Shown piece by piece: positions 42,603-51,511 of a DNA stretch of 64,000 nucleotides. The stretch is from positions 62,001 to 126,000 of the forward strand of contig NZ_AVPJ01000010.1 of assembly GCF_000768705.1 (NCBI RefSeq), given 5' to 3'. Under the pieces are notes generated by a model. It did no database searches. It was not told where the DNA came from and saw only the letters and a program-made list of their open reading frames with translations. The position numbers were made by a program, and so were the translations under genes. Position 1 is the stretch's first letter. Each line of letters begins with the position of its first letter. The stretch comes from Knoellia sinensis KCTC 19936. Its GTDB lineage: Bacteria > Actinomycetota > Actinomycetes > Actinomycetales > Dermatophilaceae.

Positions 42603-44588
42603 ATGAACATTGCGCCTCGACGCCTGCGCACCACGCTGGCGGTCACCTCGACACTCGGCTTGGCCCTGATGGCCGCGGCACCGAGCACCGCCTCACCCGG
42701 CGATCCGGGTCCGGCCTGGCACGAAGCCACCATCCAGTCCGCACCCAAGGACTCTGTGCGCACCGGACCCAACCCCTACCTGTCGTTCCTGCCCGACGAG
42801 AGCACGGCGGACTATGCCGCGTGGGACGACGTCATGGGCGCCGGCGCCAGCCAGCGCTCATCGTCGGCAGCGACGATGAACTCCAAGGCGCGCGTTGCCG
42901 GGCGCGCACTACCCGCAGCCCTCACCCATGCGGAGCGCGAACCCGCCGGCGTCGTGGGTGAGAACGACACGCAGGCAACGGCGGAGCAGATCGCCGGCTT
43001 GGGAACGGGCAGGAAGGCGAACCCGCGGGTCACGGTGACGGGCAGCCTCGCTGCCATCGCGCCGCCGACGCCCACCGCGATCCCCCCGGCACCCGAGGAC
43101 AACGGGTCGATACCCCTGGCACACGCCACCGGCCTCACGGGCAGGGCAGCCGTCACGACGACCGGTGTCCTGGGCGATGGGCCGCACGGTCCGGCGCCCG
43201 CGGGCGACGGTTCGAACGACTTCAACTTCTATTCGCTCACCGGCACCGCCGGGTTCGCGCTCACGGTCAGCACCGAGGGCACACCCGCGGGGACGGACAC
43301 CGTCGTCGGTCTGTACGACGCCGAGGGCACGCTCCTCGCCGTCGATGACGACGGCGGCGCCACCGGCCTGTCGAGCCTGCTCACGCATCAGATCGCGACG
43401 ACCGGGACGTACTACGTGGTGGTCGCTGGGTTCCGTGCCGGAGGGCCGCTCCCCCGCGACCCGTTCGACTCCGGAAGTGGGTCGCAGGGCGGGCGCGGCG
43501 GCGGTGACCTGGGCAACTACACCCTGCTCCTGCGAGCCGCCCAGGTGGACGCCGACTTCTATGCGGTCAACCTCGCCAAGGGTGACGTCCTCGGTGCCAC
43601 CGTCGACGGATCAGCCGACAGCCTGACGGTGTTCCGACCCGACGGCACCCAGATGGTGGGTGGCGACCAGACCGATGCGTCGTTCCTGTTCCCGCCGGAG
43701 TCACCCCTGCCCGGTGGTGGCAACACCACCATCTCCTATGTCACCGAGGAGTCCGGTTGGTACGCCATCGCGGTCGAAGAGGGGGCCGGCCCCTACACCG
43801 CGGGGTTCGAGCTCTATCGGCCCGGCTCGGAGACCGAGTCCTCTCGCGAGGGTGTGCAGACCGTGTTCCTCGACTTCGACGGGGAGCGGGTCAACACCGG
43901 GACCTGGGGCGGCGCGGGCGTGCGTGACCTCTCACCGCTCCGGTCATTCCTCACCCGCTGGGGTCTGACCGCCGCCGATGAGGCCGACGTCATCAGGATG
44001 ATCACCGAGGAGACGCGCGAGAACATCCAGCGTGACCTTGTCGAGAAGGGACTCAACGACCACGTCGAGGTGAACGTCGTCAGCAGCAGCGAGGCCGCCG
44101 ACCCGTTCGGTCGACCGAACGTCTCGCGGGTCATCGTCGGCGGCACCATCGCCGAGTCCGGCATCTCGACCATCGGCATCGCCCAGTTCATCGACCCGGG
44201 CAACTACGCCCATGAGGACGGCGCCCTGGTGTTGCTCGATGTGATGAGCAACCCCTCGGGGTCAGCGTCGCTGAACACCTATCTGCGAGCGCAGAGTGAC
44301 CGCAAGGCGTTCGTGGCACAGGCGGTCGGCAACGTCGTCGCCCACGAGGTCGGCCACCTCGTGGGGAACTACCACACGTGGAATGCCAACGACGTCACCC
44401 AGCTCATGGACGCCGGCGGTGCCAGCTTTGACGAGCTCTTCGGCGTCGGGCCTGACGGTGTGGGCGGCACGGCCGACGACACGGACGTGGACTTCGAGGA
44501 GGACGTCTACAGCCCACCGGAGGGATTCACCGGCCTGGAGGACACCCTCAACGTGGCGTCCTGGGCCTACGTCAAGGCAGCCAAGTGA
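42603..44588 (+). CDS. Secreted metzincin-type metalloprotease
   Basis: A 661-aa exported protein. Residues 1-30 are a signal peptide. Then come a Pro/Ala-rich region and two PPC-like beta domains (NDFNFYSLTGTAGFALTVST; VDADFYAVNLAKGDVLGATV). The C-terminal catalytic part has HEVGHLVGNYH (His581, Glu582, His585, His591), the metzincin HExxHxxGxxH zinc site, and a downstream QLMDAGG Met-turn. It should cleave extracellular protein. The 241-bp gap upstream (42362-42602) holds a GTCAA/TTGAC inverted repeat and a GGAGG site but no gene. Confidence 0.88.
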   Translation: MNIAPRRLRTTLAVTSTLGLALMAAAPSTASPGDPGPAWHEATIQSAPKDSVRTGPNPYLSFLPDESTADYAAWDDVMGAGASQRSSSAATMNSKARVAGRALPAALTHAEREPAGVVGENDTQATAEQIAGLGTGRKANPRVTVTGSLAAIAPPTPTAIPPAPEDNGSIPLAHATGLTGRAAVTTTGVLGDGPHGPAPAGDGSNDFNFYSLTGTAGFALTVSTEGTPAGTDTVVGLYDAEGTLLAVDDDGGATGLSSLLTHQIATTGTYYVVVAGFRAGGPLPRDPFDSGSGSQGGRGGGDLGNYTLLLRAAQVDADFYAVNLAKGDVLGATVDGSADSLTVFRPDGTQMVGGDQTDASFLFPPESPLPGGGNTTISYVTEESGWYAIAVEEGAGPYTAGFELYRPGSETESSREGVQTVFLDFDGERVNTGTWGGAGVRDLSPLRSFLTRWGLTAADEADVIRMITEETRENIQRDLVEKGLNDHVEVNVVSSSEAADPFGRPNVSRVIVGGTIAESGISTIGIAQFIDPGNYAHEDGALVLLDVMSNPSGSASLNTYLRAQSDRKAFVAQAVGNVVAHEVGHLVGNYHTWNANDVTQLMDAGGASFDELFGVGPDGVGGTADDTDVDFEEDVYSPPEGFTGLEDTLNVASWAYVKAAK

Positions 44589-44633
44589 CGGCCTGACGAG
44601 GTCCTGAGGAGTCCAGCCACTACGACGGTTGGT

Positions 44634-44678
44634 GAGGGAGTGTCTTTGCTTCGACACACGAAGCAAGGGCACTCCCTC
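44634..44678 (+). terminator. 20-bp hairpin terminator after the metzincin gene
   Basis: GAGGGAGTGTCTTTGCTTCG pairs with CGAAGCAAGGGCACTCCCTC around the loop ACACA, with two G-T wobbles that are stable only in the plus-strand RNA. It lies 45 nt after the stop. Confidence 0.85.
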
Positions 44679-44751
44679 TCGTGGCTTCCTCACCGCTGGT
44701 GCTGTTTTGCGGGGAGCCGTCGCCTGGGGATCAGGGCCGCGCACCGAGTGG

Positions 44752-45165
44752 TCAGTGGCGCGGGCCGCCCATCGATCGGCTGAGGACCGCCTGCAGCACG
44801 ACGAAGTCGTCGATCGTGCCGTCCCGACGGTCGTCGGGGATGACGTCGTCGACGTCATACAGGTAGTTGAGCGCGGCGATCGCCATCCGCCGGCGAGCTG
44901 TCACGGACGGAGACTGGTCGCCCGCGACCTCCGGGGTCGCGAGCCACGTGAGGGTCTCCTCGACCAGCCCGGCGATCGGCGCGAGATGGACGTCTTCCTC
45001 GACATGCCGCAGTCGCACGAGGTCGACGAGCTCGCTCATCGCGTCGTGATCCCCGTCGATCAGTTCGGCCCGGCGACGGCTGCGCGCGAACGGCTCGGAC
45101 TGCAGCAGGCGGCGCACGACCTCGGGTCGTGCAGTGAGATGGCCCGAGGGGCCCTCTGGCGTCAC
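44752..45165 (-). CDS. DUF1232 (YkvA)-like protein
   Basis: A 137-aa protein. The C-terminal MAIAALNYLYDVDDVIPDDR followed by GTIDDFVVLQAVL matches the DUF1232 pattern (LxYLxxPxDxIPD...xDDxxVL), although less hydrophobic than usual. The N-terminal ~80 residues are charged and helical. Function is unknown. The start is a GTG at 45165, chosen for the GGAGG site 5 nt upstream. It is divergent from purB. Confidence 0.7.
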   Translation of the reverse strand: MTPEGPSGHLTARPEVVRRLLQSEPFARSRRRAELIDGDHDAMSELVDLVRLRHVEEDVHLAPIAGLVEETLTWLATPEVAGDQSPSVTARRRMAIAALNYLYDVDDVIPDDRRDGTIDDFVVLQAVLSRSMGGPRH

Positions 45166-45234
45166 GGACACCTCCGAAGTGTAGAGGCGGACGTGGGCAC
45201 GAGCGTCCGCGCGGCCAATGGGAGAATGCGGCCC

Positions 45235-46644
45235 ATGGCTTCCCTCGCTGACGTCACCCCTCCCATCGCGCTCGGCGCCCTCGACGGGCGCTACCGCGGA
45301 GCCGTGGCACCCCTCGTCGACCACCTCTCCGAGCCGGCGCTGAACCGTCAGCGCATCCACGTGGAGATCGAGTGGCTCATCCACCTCACCGACCGTGAGG
45401 TCGTGCCGGGCGTCCGCCAGTTCACCGATGACGAGAAGGTCGCGCTCCGCCGCATCGTCGAGGACTTCGGGCCGGCCGAGATCGACGAGATGGGTGAGAC
45501 CGAGAAGGTCACGCAGCACGACGTCAAGGCCGTCGAGTACTTCCTCAAGAAGCGCCTCTCCCAGATCGCTCCCGCCGACGAGGACAAGGGCCTCGCCGAG
45601 CTCATCCACTTCTGCTGCACGAGCGAGGACATCAACAACCTGTCCTACGCCCTCATGGTGCAGGGTGCCATCGAGGACGTGTGGCTGCCGCGGGCCTCGG
45701 CCCTCGTGGAGGCCCTGTCGACGATGGCCTCCGACCTGCGCGACGTGCCGCTGCTGTCGCACACGCACGGTCAGCCGGCCACTCCGTCGACCCTGGGCAA
45801 GGAGCTCGCCGTGCTCGCGTGGCGCCTCCAGCGCCAGCTTCGTCGGATCGAGGACGCCGAGTTCCTCGGCAAGATCAACGGCGCGACCGGCACCTACGGC
45901 GCCCACCTCGCCGCGGTGCCCGAGGCCGACTGGGAGGACATCAGCGAGTCCTTCGTCGAGGGCCTCGGCCTCACCTGGAACCCGCTCACCACGCAGATCG
46001 AGAGCCACGACTGGCAGGCCGAGCTCTATGCCGACGTCGCGCGGTTCAACCGGGTCCTGCACAACATGTGCACCGACGTGTGGACCTACATCTCGATGGG
46101 CTACTTCGCCCAGGTCCGCGGCCAGGGCACCGTCGGCAGCAGCACGATGCCGCACAAGGTCAACCCGATCCGCTTCGAGAACGCCGAGGCCAACCTCGAG
46201 GTGAGCAACGCGCTCCTCGACGTCCTCGCCTCGACCCTCGTCCAGTCCCGCCTCCAGCGCGACCTCACCGACTCGAGCATGCAGCGCAACATCGGTGTGG
46301 CACTGGGCCATTCGCTCCTCGCCCTCGACAACGCGACCCGCGGGCTCGCCGGCCTCGACGCCGTGCCCGAGGCCATGGCGCGCGACCTCGACGCCAACTG
46401 GGAGGTCCTGGGTGAGCCGATCCAGTCGGCGATGCGCGCCCTTGGTGCGCAGGGCGTCCCCGGCATGGAGGAGCCCTACGAACGCCTCAAGGAGCTCACC
46501 CGCGGCCGCCGCATCGGCCAGCCGGAACTCGTCGAGTTCGTCAAGGGCCTCGGCCTTCCGGCTGAGGTGGAGGAGCGACTGGCTGCGATGACGCCCGCGA
46601 CCTACGTCGGCCTCGCGCCCGCCCTCGTCGACCACCTGGCCTGA
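45235..46644 (+). CDS. purB: Adenylosuccinate lyase
   Basis: A 469-aa fumarase-superfamily enzyme that releases fumarate from SAICAR and adenylosuccinate in purine synthesis. HTHGQPATPSTLGKEL (near residue 178) holds the general-acid His. The superfamily signature SSTMPHKVNP (near residue 302) contains the mobile catalytic Ser. Length and the eukaryote/E. coli-like sequence type are normal. The ATG at 45235 is preferred over that at 45226. A 24-bp inverted repeat follows the stop by 10 nt. Confidence 0.95.
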   Translation: MASLADVTPPIALGALDGRYRGAVAPLVDHLSEPALNRQRIHVEIEWLIHLTDREVVPGVRQFTDDEKVALRRIVEDFGPAEIDEMGETEKVTQHDVKAVEYFLKKRLSQIAPADEDKGLAELIHFCCTSEDINNLSYALMVQGAIEDVWLPRASALVEALSTMASDLRDVPLLSHTHGQPATPSTLGKELAVLAWRLQRQLRRIEDAEFLGKINGATGTYGAHLAAVPEADWEDISESFVEGLGLTWNPLTTQIESHDWQAELYADVARFNRVLHNMCTDVWTYISMGYFAQVRGQGTVGSSTMPHKVNPIRFENAEANLEVSNALLDVLASTLVQSRLQRDLTDSSMQRNIGVALGHSLLALDNATRGLAGLDAVPEAMARDLDANWEVLGEPIQSAMRALGAQGVPGMEEPYERLKELTRGRRIGQPELVEFVKGLGLPAEVEERLAAMTPATYVGLAPALVDHLA

Positions 46645-46653
46645 AACAAGCCA

Positions 46654-46714
46654 GTCGAGAGTAGACAAAGTCCCGCCTCCCATGACTGGGGGCGGGACTT
46701 TGTCTACTCTCGAC
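46654..46714. terminator. Perfect 24-bp inverted repeat between purB and the convergent glyoxalase-like gene
   Basis: Arms 46654-46677 and 46691-46714 are exact complements around the 13-nt loop TCCCATGACTGGG; the arms contain GAGAGTAGACAAAGTCCCGC. It starts 10 nt after purB and ends 10 nt before the stop of the opposite gene. Confidence 0.85.
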
Positions 46715-46723
46715 GGTTGGGGG

Positions 46724-47359
46724 TCAGAGGGTGACGGGACCGTTGGGGGTCTCGAACGTCACGGACATGAGGCCCGGCGTGCCCTTGGGGGCGATGAAGT
46801 TGAACCCGATGCCCTCGGGGACGAAGTCGTGGTCGACGCCCACCCACTCGCGCACCCGCATGGGGTCGCCGGCGATCTCGAGGGACTTCAGCGCGACCTG
46901 GGTCGCCCCGACGGACGACGGGTGCGGCACGTCGGCGTCCCACTCGACGAAGAAGGGGAGCTGCGGGTCGGACTGCAGACCCTTGATGCCGAGCTGCTTC
47001 CAGCGGAGCTCGACGCCGTCGGGGCGGTGGCGGTTGCCGGCCACGGCCTCGCGTCCGAGTCGCTGCTCCTGCTCGGAGATGTCCTCCACGGCCACGACCC
47101 AGCCGAGCCAGCCACCGCCGGCCTCGGAGCGTGCGCGCACGACCTGGCCGAAGGGCGCCTTGTCGGACGCGGGGTGGTCGAGGACCTCGACAACCTCGAG
47201 ATAACGATCACCGAGAAGCGGAAGGATGACGTTGCGCGTCCCGAAGCGCGGGTGCACACCCCCGTCGACGGCCTCAACCCCGAGCTGCTCCGCCAGACGT
47301 TCGGCAGTGGCTCGGGCGCCGTCGTTCTCTGCGGCATAGACGACATGGTCAATTCGCAT
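46724..47359 (-). CDS. Glyoxalase-like (VOC) domain protein
   Basis: A 211-aa protein of the Glyoxalase_3 type. The N-terminal half begins MRIDHVVYAAEN and has FGTRNVILPLLGDRYLEVVE, giving candidate metal ligands His4 and Glu around residue 58. The second half repeats the beta-alpha-beta layout with weaker conservation. These proteins handle unknown small substrates. It stands between purB and the SpoU methyltransferase gene. Confidence 0.82.
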   Translation of the reverse strand: MRIDHVVYAAENDGARATAERLAEQLGVEAVDGGVHPRFGTRNVILPLLGDRYLEVVEVLDHPASDKAPFGQVVRARSEAGGGWLGWVVAVEDISEQEQRLGREAVAGNRHRPDGVELRWKQLGIKGLQSDPQLPFFVEWDADVPHPSSVGATQVALKSLEIAGDPMRVREWVGVDHDFVPEGIGFNFIAPKGTPGLMSVTFETPNGPVTL

Positions 47360-47414
47360 GCTGATAATCGTGACACACCCGGAGTGATGCTCTTGACACG
47401 GGTCTCGTCACCGC

Positions 47415-48239
47415 TCAGCCGGCCCGCTGACGCACGGCTTCGTAGACGACGATGGCGGCCGCCACCGACGCGTTGAGAGAGTTGACCTGTCCGCTCATGG
47501 GGATGCGCACCCGCACCTCGGCGGCGCGCAGCGCCTCGTCGGTGAGACCGAACTTCTCGGTGCCGACGGCGATCGCGACTCCGCCCGTGAGGTCCGCTTC
47601 CGTGTGCAGCGTCTCGGTGTCGGGGGTCGTCGCGATGAGTCGTATGCCGTTCGCTCCCAACCATTCCAACGTCTCGTCGAGCGTGGCGCTGGCCACCGCG
47701 ACGGAGAAGACGGTGCCCTTGGAGCCGCGCACGACGTTGGGGTTGCCCCAATCGGTGACGGGGTCGACGGCGATGACGGCATCGACGCCTGCGGCATCGG
47801 CCGTCCGAAGCATCGCGCCGAGGTTCCCCGGCTTTTCAAGCCCTTCGCACACGAGCAGAAGTGGCGCCGCAGGGAGTTCGAGGTCGGCAAGCCCCGCACG
47901 AACGGCCGGCACGAGGGCGAGGAAGCCGTCAGGACCCTCCCTGTAGGCGACCTTCTCGAAGGCGGAGCGGGACACCCTGATGGTCTCCACTCCGGACGCG
48001 CGCACGTCATCGACGACACCCAACTGGGTGTCTGCGTCGAGCATGAGCTCGGGCGCATAGAACAGCGTCCGCGGCCGCACGCCGGCATCGAGCGCCAAAC
48101 CCAGCTCCTCGAAGCCCTCGACCACCGTGACCCCCGCGTCGTCCCGCGCCCGACGACGCCGCAACCCCACGACCTGCTTGAGGCGCGGGTTGGCAGGTGA
48201 GGTGATCTCGAGATCGGGACGGGACGGCATACGCGGCAT
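47415..48239 (-). CDS. SpoU/TrmH-family RNA 2'-O-methyltransferase
   Basis: A 274-aa SPOUT methyltransferase that methylates rRNA or tRNA ribose. The N-terminal substrate-binding domain (about residues 10-100) precedes a trefoil-knot domain. All three motifs are present: PGNLGAMLRTADAAG (motif 1), AVGTEKFGLTDE (motif 2) and RIPMSGQVNSLNASVAAAI (motif 3). The exact nucleotide target is unknown. A second in-frame ATG at 48230 has the better-spaced GGAAG site. It follows the DUF1206 gene by 8 nt and is probably its operon partner. Confidence 0.9.
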   Translation of the reverse strand: MPRMPSRPDLEITSPANPRLKQVVGLRRRRARDDAGVTVVEGFEELGLALDAGVRPRTLFYAPELMLDADTQLGVVDDVRASGVETIRVSRSAFEKVAYREGPDGFLALVPAVRAGLADLELPAAPLLLVCEGLEKPGNLGAMLRTADAAGVDAVIAVDPVTDWGNPNVVRGSKGTVFSVAVASATLDETLEWLGANGIRLIATTPDTETLHTEADLTGGVAIAVGTEKFGLTDEALRAAEVRVRIPMSGQVNSLNASVAAAIVVYEAVRQRAG

Positions 48240-48247
48240 TCTTCCGG

Positions 48248-49051
48248 TCAGAGCTTCGCGTGCCGCGCCTTGGCGAACGAATAGAGCCCGTAGGCCGCGA
48301 TGCCGAACGCGACCACCGTCAACAGGTAGGGCCCGAACGGCTGATCGCGCAACTCCTTGAGGGCCGCGTCGAGACCGCCGGCCTCAGAGGCTCGGGACGA
48401 GAGGGCGGCGCCGACGAAGAGCAGGCCGGCAACCGCGAGCGCCACGCCCTTGGCGATGTAGCCCACCCGACCCGATTGGACGGCCCACGCGCCCGGGTGG
48501 CCCTCGAGCTCGTCGAGGAAGCCCTTGGTCCAGCCCTTCCAGACGTGGTAGCCCGCTGCCGCCAGGACGCCGGCTCCGACCAGACCGACGAGGATCCGCC
48601 CACCGGGGTTCGACATCAGCGTCGCCGTGAACGAGTCGGTCTTCTGCTCGTCGCTGCCGCCCGCACCGCGAATGAACCCGAGGGCCGACCAGGCGAAGAA
48701 GGCATACATCACGGCCTTGCCCGCCGCTTTGGCGCGGTCGACCACTTCACTCCCGTGCCGGCCGACGACGGCCTCAGTCAGTTCCCACAGGGCGAGGAGT
48801 GCGAACCCGAGGACTGCGAGCCAGAGGAGGAACGGGCCCGTGGTGCCACCCGCGGCCGTCGCCAGGGCGCCCGACTTGTCGGCCGCACCCGAGCCACCGC
48901 CGAACCCCCACGCGATCTTGAGCGCAATCCAGCCGATGAGGAGGTGGATGAGCCCGCTCATGGCGAAGCCGAGCCGGGCACCCTTCTCGACGATGCCGTG
49001 GTCGCCGACCTCGCGGGCGGCCTCGCGGGCAGAATTCTTCGCGTCCGTCAC
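48248..49051 (-). CDS. DUF1206 membrane protein
   Basis: A 267-aa protein with six hydrophobic segments arranged as three similar pairs. Each pair starts with an Arg/Gly-rich patch such as KGARLGFAMSGLIHLLIGWI and GRVGYIAKGVALAVAGLLF. This three-fold repeat is the DUF1206 pattern. Function is unknown. The ATG overlaps the stop of the HAD phosphatase gene, so the two are coupled. Confidence 0.9.
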   Translation of the reverse strand: MTDAKNSAREAAREVGDHGIVEKGARLGFAMSGLIHLLIGWIALKIAWGFGGGSGAADKSGALATAAGGTTGPFLLWLAVLGFALLALWELTEAVVGRHGSEVVDRAKAAGKAVMYAFFAWSALGFIRGAGGSDEQKTDSFTATLMSNPGGRILVGLVGAGVLAAAGYHVWKGWTKGFLDELEGHPGAWAVQSGRVGYIAKGVALAVAGLLFVGAALSSRASEAGGLDAALKELRDQPFGPYLLTVVAFGIAAYGLYSFAKARHAKL

Positions 49052-49848
49052 AGAAGTGATTGGAGCACGGGGACGAGCCCGTCGTCATCGACATCGAGAG
49101 TTGTCTCGTCGGCGACGTCCTTGACCTCATCGGGGGCATTGCCCATGGCGACGCCGCGAGCGGCCCAGGTCAGCATCTCGAGGTCGTTGCGCTGGTCTCC
49201 GACCGCGACGGTGTGGATCGGCTCGATGCCGAGCCGGCGCCGCACCAGCTCGAGGGCCGAGCCCTTGCTCACGCCCTCGGGGTTGATGTCGAGCCACGCC
49301 GTGAAGCCAACGGCGTAGTTCACGCCGTGCAGGCCGATGCGCTCGGACAGCTCCATGAAGTCCTCGGCCGTCCCTGCCGGGTCGCGGAACGTCACACGCG
49401 TCACCGGGTCCGCGATCAGCTCCTCCCACGGCACGACGGTCAGCTCGCCCTGGAGCTCACCGTCCGGGAAGGGCGCGCTCAGCTTGAACCCGACGCCGAT
49501 CTCCTCGACCGCGACGACGGCATCGGGCCACTCTGCTCGCAGGAGGTTGAGGGCGGGCGCCGGGTCGAACGTCACCGCCTCGACGACCTCATAGCCGTCG
49601 TCGAGCCCGGGATCGAGACGCAGGGTGACGGCGCCGTTGGAGCACACGGCATACCCGTGCTCGAGTGCCAGCTCCGCGAGGATCGGCAGGGTCGCGACGA
49701 TGGACCGGCCCGTCGCGATGGTCACGTGGTGCCCGGCGTCCGCGACCGCGCGCACGGCGTCACGCACGTCCGGCGACATCTCACCGGCGTGGTTGATCGT
49801 CGTGCCGTCGACGTCGAGCGCGACGAGGTGCGGGGTGGCTGCCGTCAT
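49048..49848 (-). CDS. HAD-superfamily (Cof-type) phosphatase
   Basis: A 266-aa hydrolase. Motif I is LVALDVDGTTINHAG (nucleophile Asp near residue 11), motif II has Thr in HVTIATGRS, and motif IV is HTVAVGDQRNDLEML. The large Cof-type cap lies between. Such enzymes dephosphorylate sugar phosphates, FMN or PLP; the substrate is unknown. A TAGGTT box 6 nt upstream suggests a leaderless transcript that also carries the DUF1206 gene. Confidence 0.9.
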   Translation of the reverse strand: MTAATPHLVALDVDGTTINHAGEMSPDVRDAVRAVADAGHHVTIATGRSIVATLPILAELALEHGYAVCSNGAVTLRLDPGLDDGYEVVEAVTFDPAPALNLLRAEWPDAVVAVEEIGVGFKLSAPFPDGELQGELTVVPWEELIADPVTRVTFRDPAGTAEDFMELSERIGLHGVNYAVGFTAWLDINPEGVSKGSALELVRRRLGIEPIHTVAVGDQRNDLEMLTWAARGVAMGNAPDEVKDVADETTLDVDDDGLVPVLQSLL

Positions 49849-49854
49849 GGCGCC

Positions 49855-49860
49855 AACCTA
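49855..49860 (-). promoter_or_regulatory. Leaderless-type -10 box of the HAD phosphatase gene
   Basis: TAGGTT on the minus strand, 6 nt before the ATG at 49848, in the 25-nt gap after the siderophore operon. Confidence 0.6.
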
Positions 49861-49873
49861 TCGACGGATACCG

Positions 49874-50716
49874 TCAGCCGCGCTCCTGCCCCAGCTTCCA
49901 GTAGCCGGAGAAGAGCACGTTCCGCCGATCCAGGCCGACCGACTTCACGAGGTGGCGCCGCACCTCGGTCACCATGCCGGCCTCGCCGCAGACCCACGCA
50001 TACGCCAGGTCGCCGAGCTGCGCATCGCGCAGGGCGGGCAGCACCGAGGTTCCCGGGGCCACGTCGCCCCTCACGTGGACGTGCACCGCGGCACGGCCGA
50101 AGTCGTATGCCGTGAGCGCGGCTCGGTCGGTCACCTCGACGTGGATCGTGGACCGGTCCACGAAGTCGGGGTGCTGCTCGATGATCGCGGCGACGGCGGG
50201 GAGCGCGGTCTCGTCGGCGACGATGAGCATCGGTCCGTCACACTCGTGACCGCGATAGAGCGCGCCGCCTGAGCGGTAGCCGGCCCGGTCGCCGGCCTTG
50301 GCGTTCATGGCCCACGCCGAGCCGGGGCCAGAGTCGCCGTGGGTGACGATGTCGACGTCGATGGTCGAGCTCTCCGGGTGGTGGGCGCGGACCGTGTACC
50401 AGCGCAGGTTGGGGCGATCTCCCTCCGGCATGTCGGCGATGGCGGCGCGCAGGTTCTCGCGGGAGGGGTCCGGCATGACGAGGGTGGCACCGGGGCGGGC
50501 CATGAGGAGGCCGAAGTACTCGTCGGCCCCGCACAGCTTGTAGGTCGCAAGTTCCGGTGCAGTGAAGGTGATCCGGCGCAGCCCACCACCGAGGTCACTC
50601 ACCGCGACGACGGTCAGCTCGAACTGCGAGTCGGTGTCGCGATGGATGGGCGAGGCCATCGTGAGTCGGGCATAGACGGTGGCAGCCTTCATGGCGACTC
50701 GATCCAGGACGGTCAT
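49874..50716 (-). CDS. Siderophore-interacting ferric reductase (SIP family)
   Basis: A 280-aa FAD/NAD(P)H-type reductase. The N-terminal FAD-binding beta barrel has GGGLRRITFTAPEL and, later, PNLRWYTVRAHHPE (RxYTxR-type FAD signature). The C-terminal domain ends with YAWVCGEAGMVTEVRRHLV, the SIP signature with Cys-Gly-Glu. It reduces ferric siderophores in the cytoplasm to release iron. The ATG overlaps the ATPase stop (ATGA), so it is the last gene of the uptake operon. Confidence 0.92.
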   Translation of the reverse strand: MTVLDRVAMKAATVYARLTMASPIHRDTDSQFELTVVAVSDLGGGLRRITFTAPELATYKLCGADEYFGLLMARPGATLVMPDPSRENLRAAIADMPEGDRPNLRWYTVRAHHPESSTIDVDIVTHGDSGPGSAWAMNAKAGDRAGYRSGGALYRGHECDGPMLIVADETALPAVAAIIEQHPDFVDRSTIHVEVTDRAALTAYDFGRAAVHVHVRGDVAPGTSVLPALRDAQLGDLAYAWVCGEAGMVTEVRRHLVKSVGLDRRNVLFSGYWKLGQERG

Positions 50717-51510
50717 GTGCGGTCTCGCTTTCGGCGGTGGGGGATGACGACGGGGTCGCCGGTCGTGGGGTCGGCAACGACGGACGCCGCGATCCCGAAG
50801 ACCGACTCGATGACGGTTGGCGTGACGATCTGGTCCGGACTGCCCTGGGCGACGATCGCGCCGTCGCACATGGCGACGAGGTGGTCGGCGTAGCGCGCGG
50901 CCATGGCGAGGTCGTGGAGCACCATGACGACCGTGGTGCCCTCGCGAGCGTTGAGGTCGCGGACGAGTTCGAGGACGTCGATCTGGTGAGCGATGTCGAG
51001 GAACGACGTCGGCTCGTCGAGGAGCAGGGCCGGGGTGCGCTGGGCGAGGGCCATCGCGACCCAGGCCCGCTGACGCTGTCCGCCGGACAGGCTGTCGACG
51101 GGGGTGCCGGCGAGGTCGACGAGCTCGGTCATCTCGAGGGCGGCAGCGACGACGGACTCGTCGTCGCGGGACCACTGCTTGAAGAGCCCGTGGTGCGGGT
51201 GGCGTCCGCGCTCGACGAGCTCGAGGACGGTGATGCCCTCGGGGACGATCGGCTGCTGCGGCAGGAGGCCGAGCCTCCGGGCCACCTCTTTGGTCGGGAG
51301 TTCGCCGATGACCTGACCATCGAGGAGGACGCGGCCCTCGGTCGGGGACAGGAGTCGGGACAGTCCGCGCAGCAGGGTGGACTTGCCGCACCCGTTGGGT
51401 CCGACGATCGCGGTGACCCGTCCAGCCGGGACGGCGAGGTCGAGGCCGTCGACGACGGTGCACTTGTCGTAGGCAAGCGAGAGGGACTCGGCGGTGAGCG
51501 TGGCGCTCAT
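50713..51510 (-). CDS. Siderophore ABC transporter ATP-binding protein
   Basis: A 265-aa FecE/FepC-type ATPase. Walker A is GPNGCGKST (residues ~36-44), the signature LSGGQRQRAWVAMAL, and Walker B LLLDEPTSFLD. The switch His is in VMVLHDLAMAARY. It powers import of ferric siderophores. The ATG lies 1 nt after the upstream permease stop, and the stop overlaps the SIP gene. Confidence 0.93.
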   Translation of the reverse strand: MSATLTAESLSLAYDKCTVVDGLDLAVPAGRVTAIVGPNGCGKSTLLRGLSRLLSPTEGRVLLDGQVIGELPTKEVARRLGLLPQQPIVPEGITVLELVERGRHPHHGLFKQWSRDDESVVAAALEMTELVDLAGTPVDSLSGGQRQRAWVAMALAQRTPALLLDEPTSFLDIAHQIDVLELVRDLNAREGTTVVMVLHDLAMAARYADHLVAMCDGAIVAQGSPDQIVTPTVIESVFGIAASVVADPTTGDPVVIPHRRKRDRT

Positions 51511-51511
51511 G

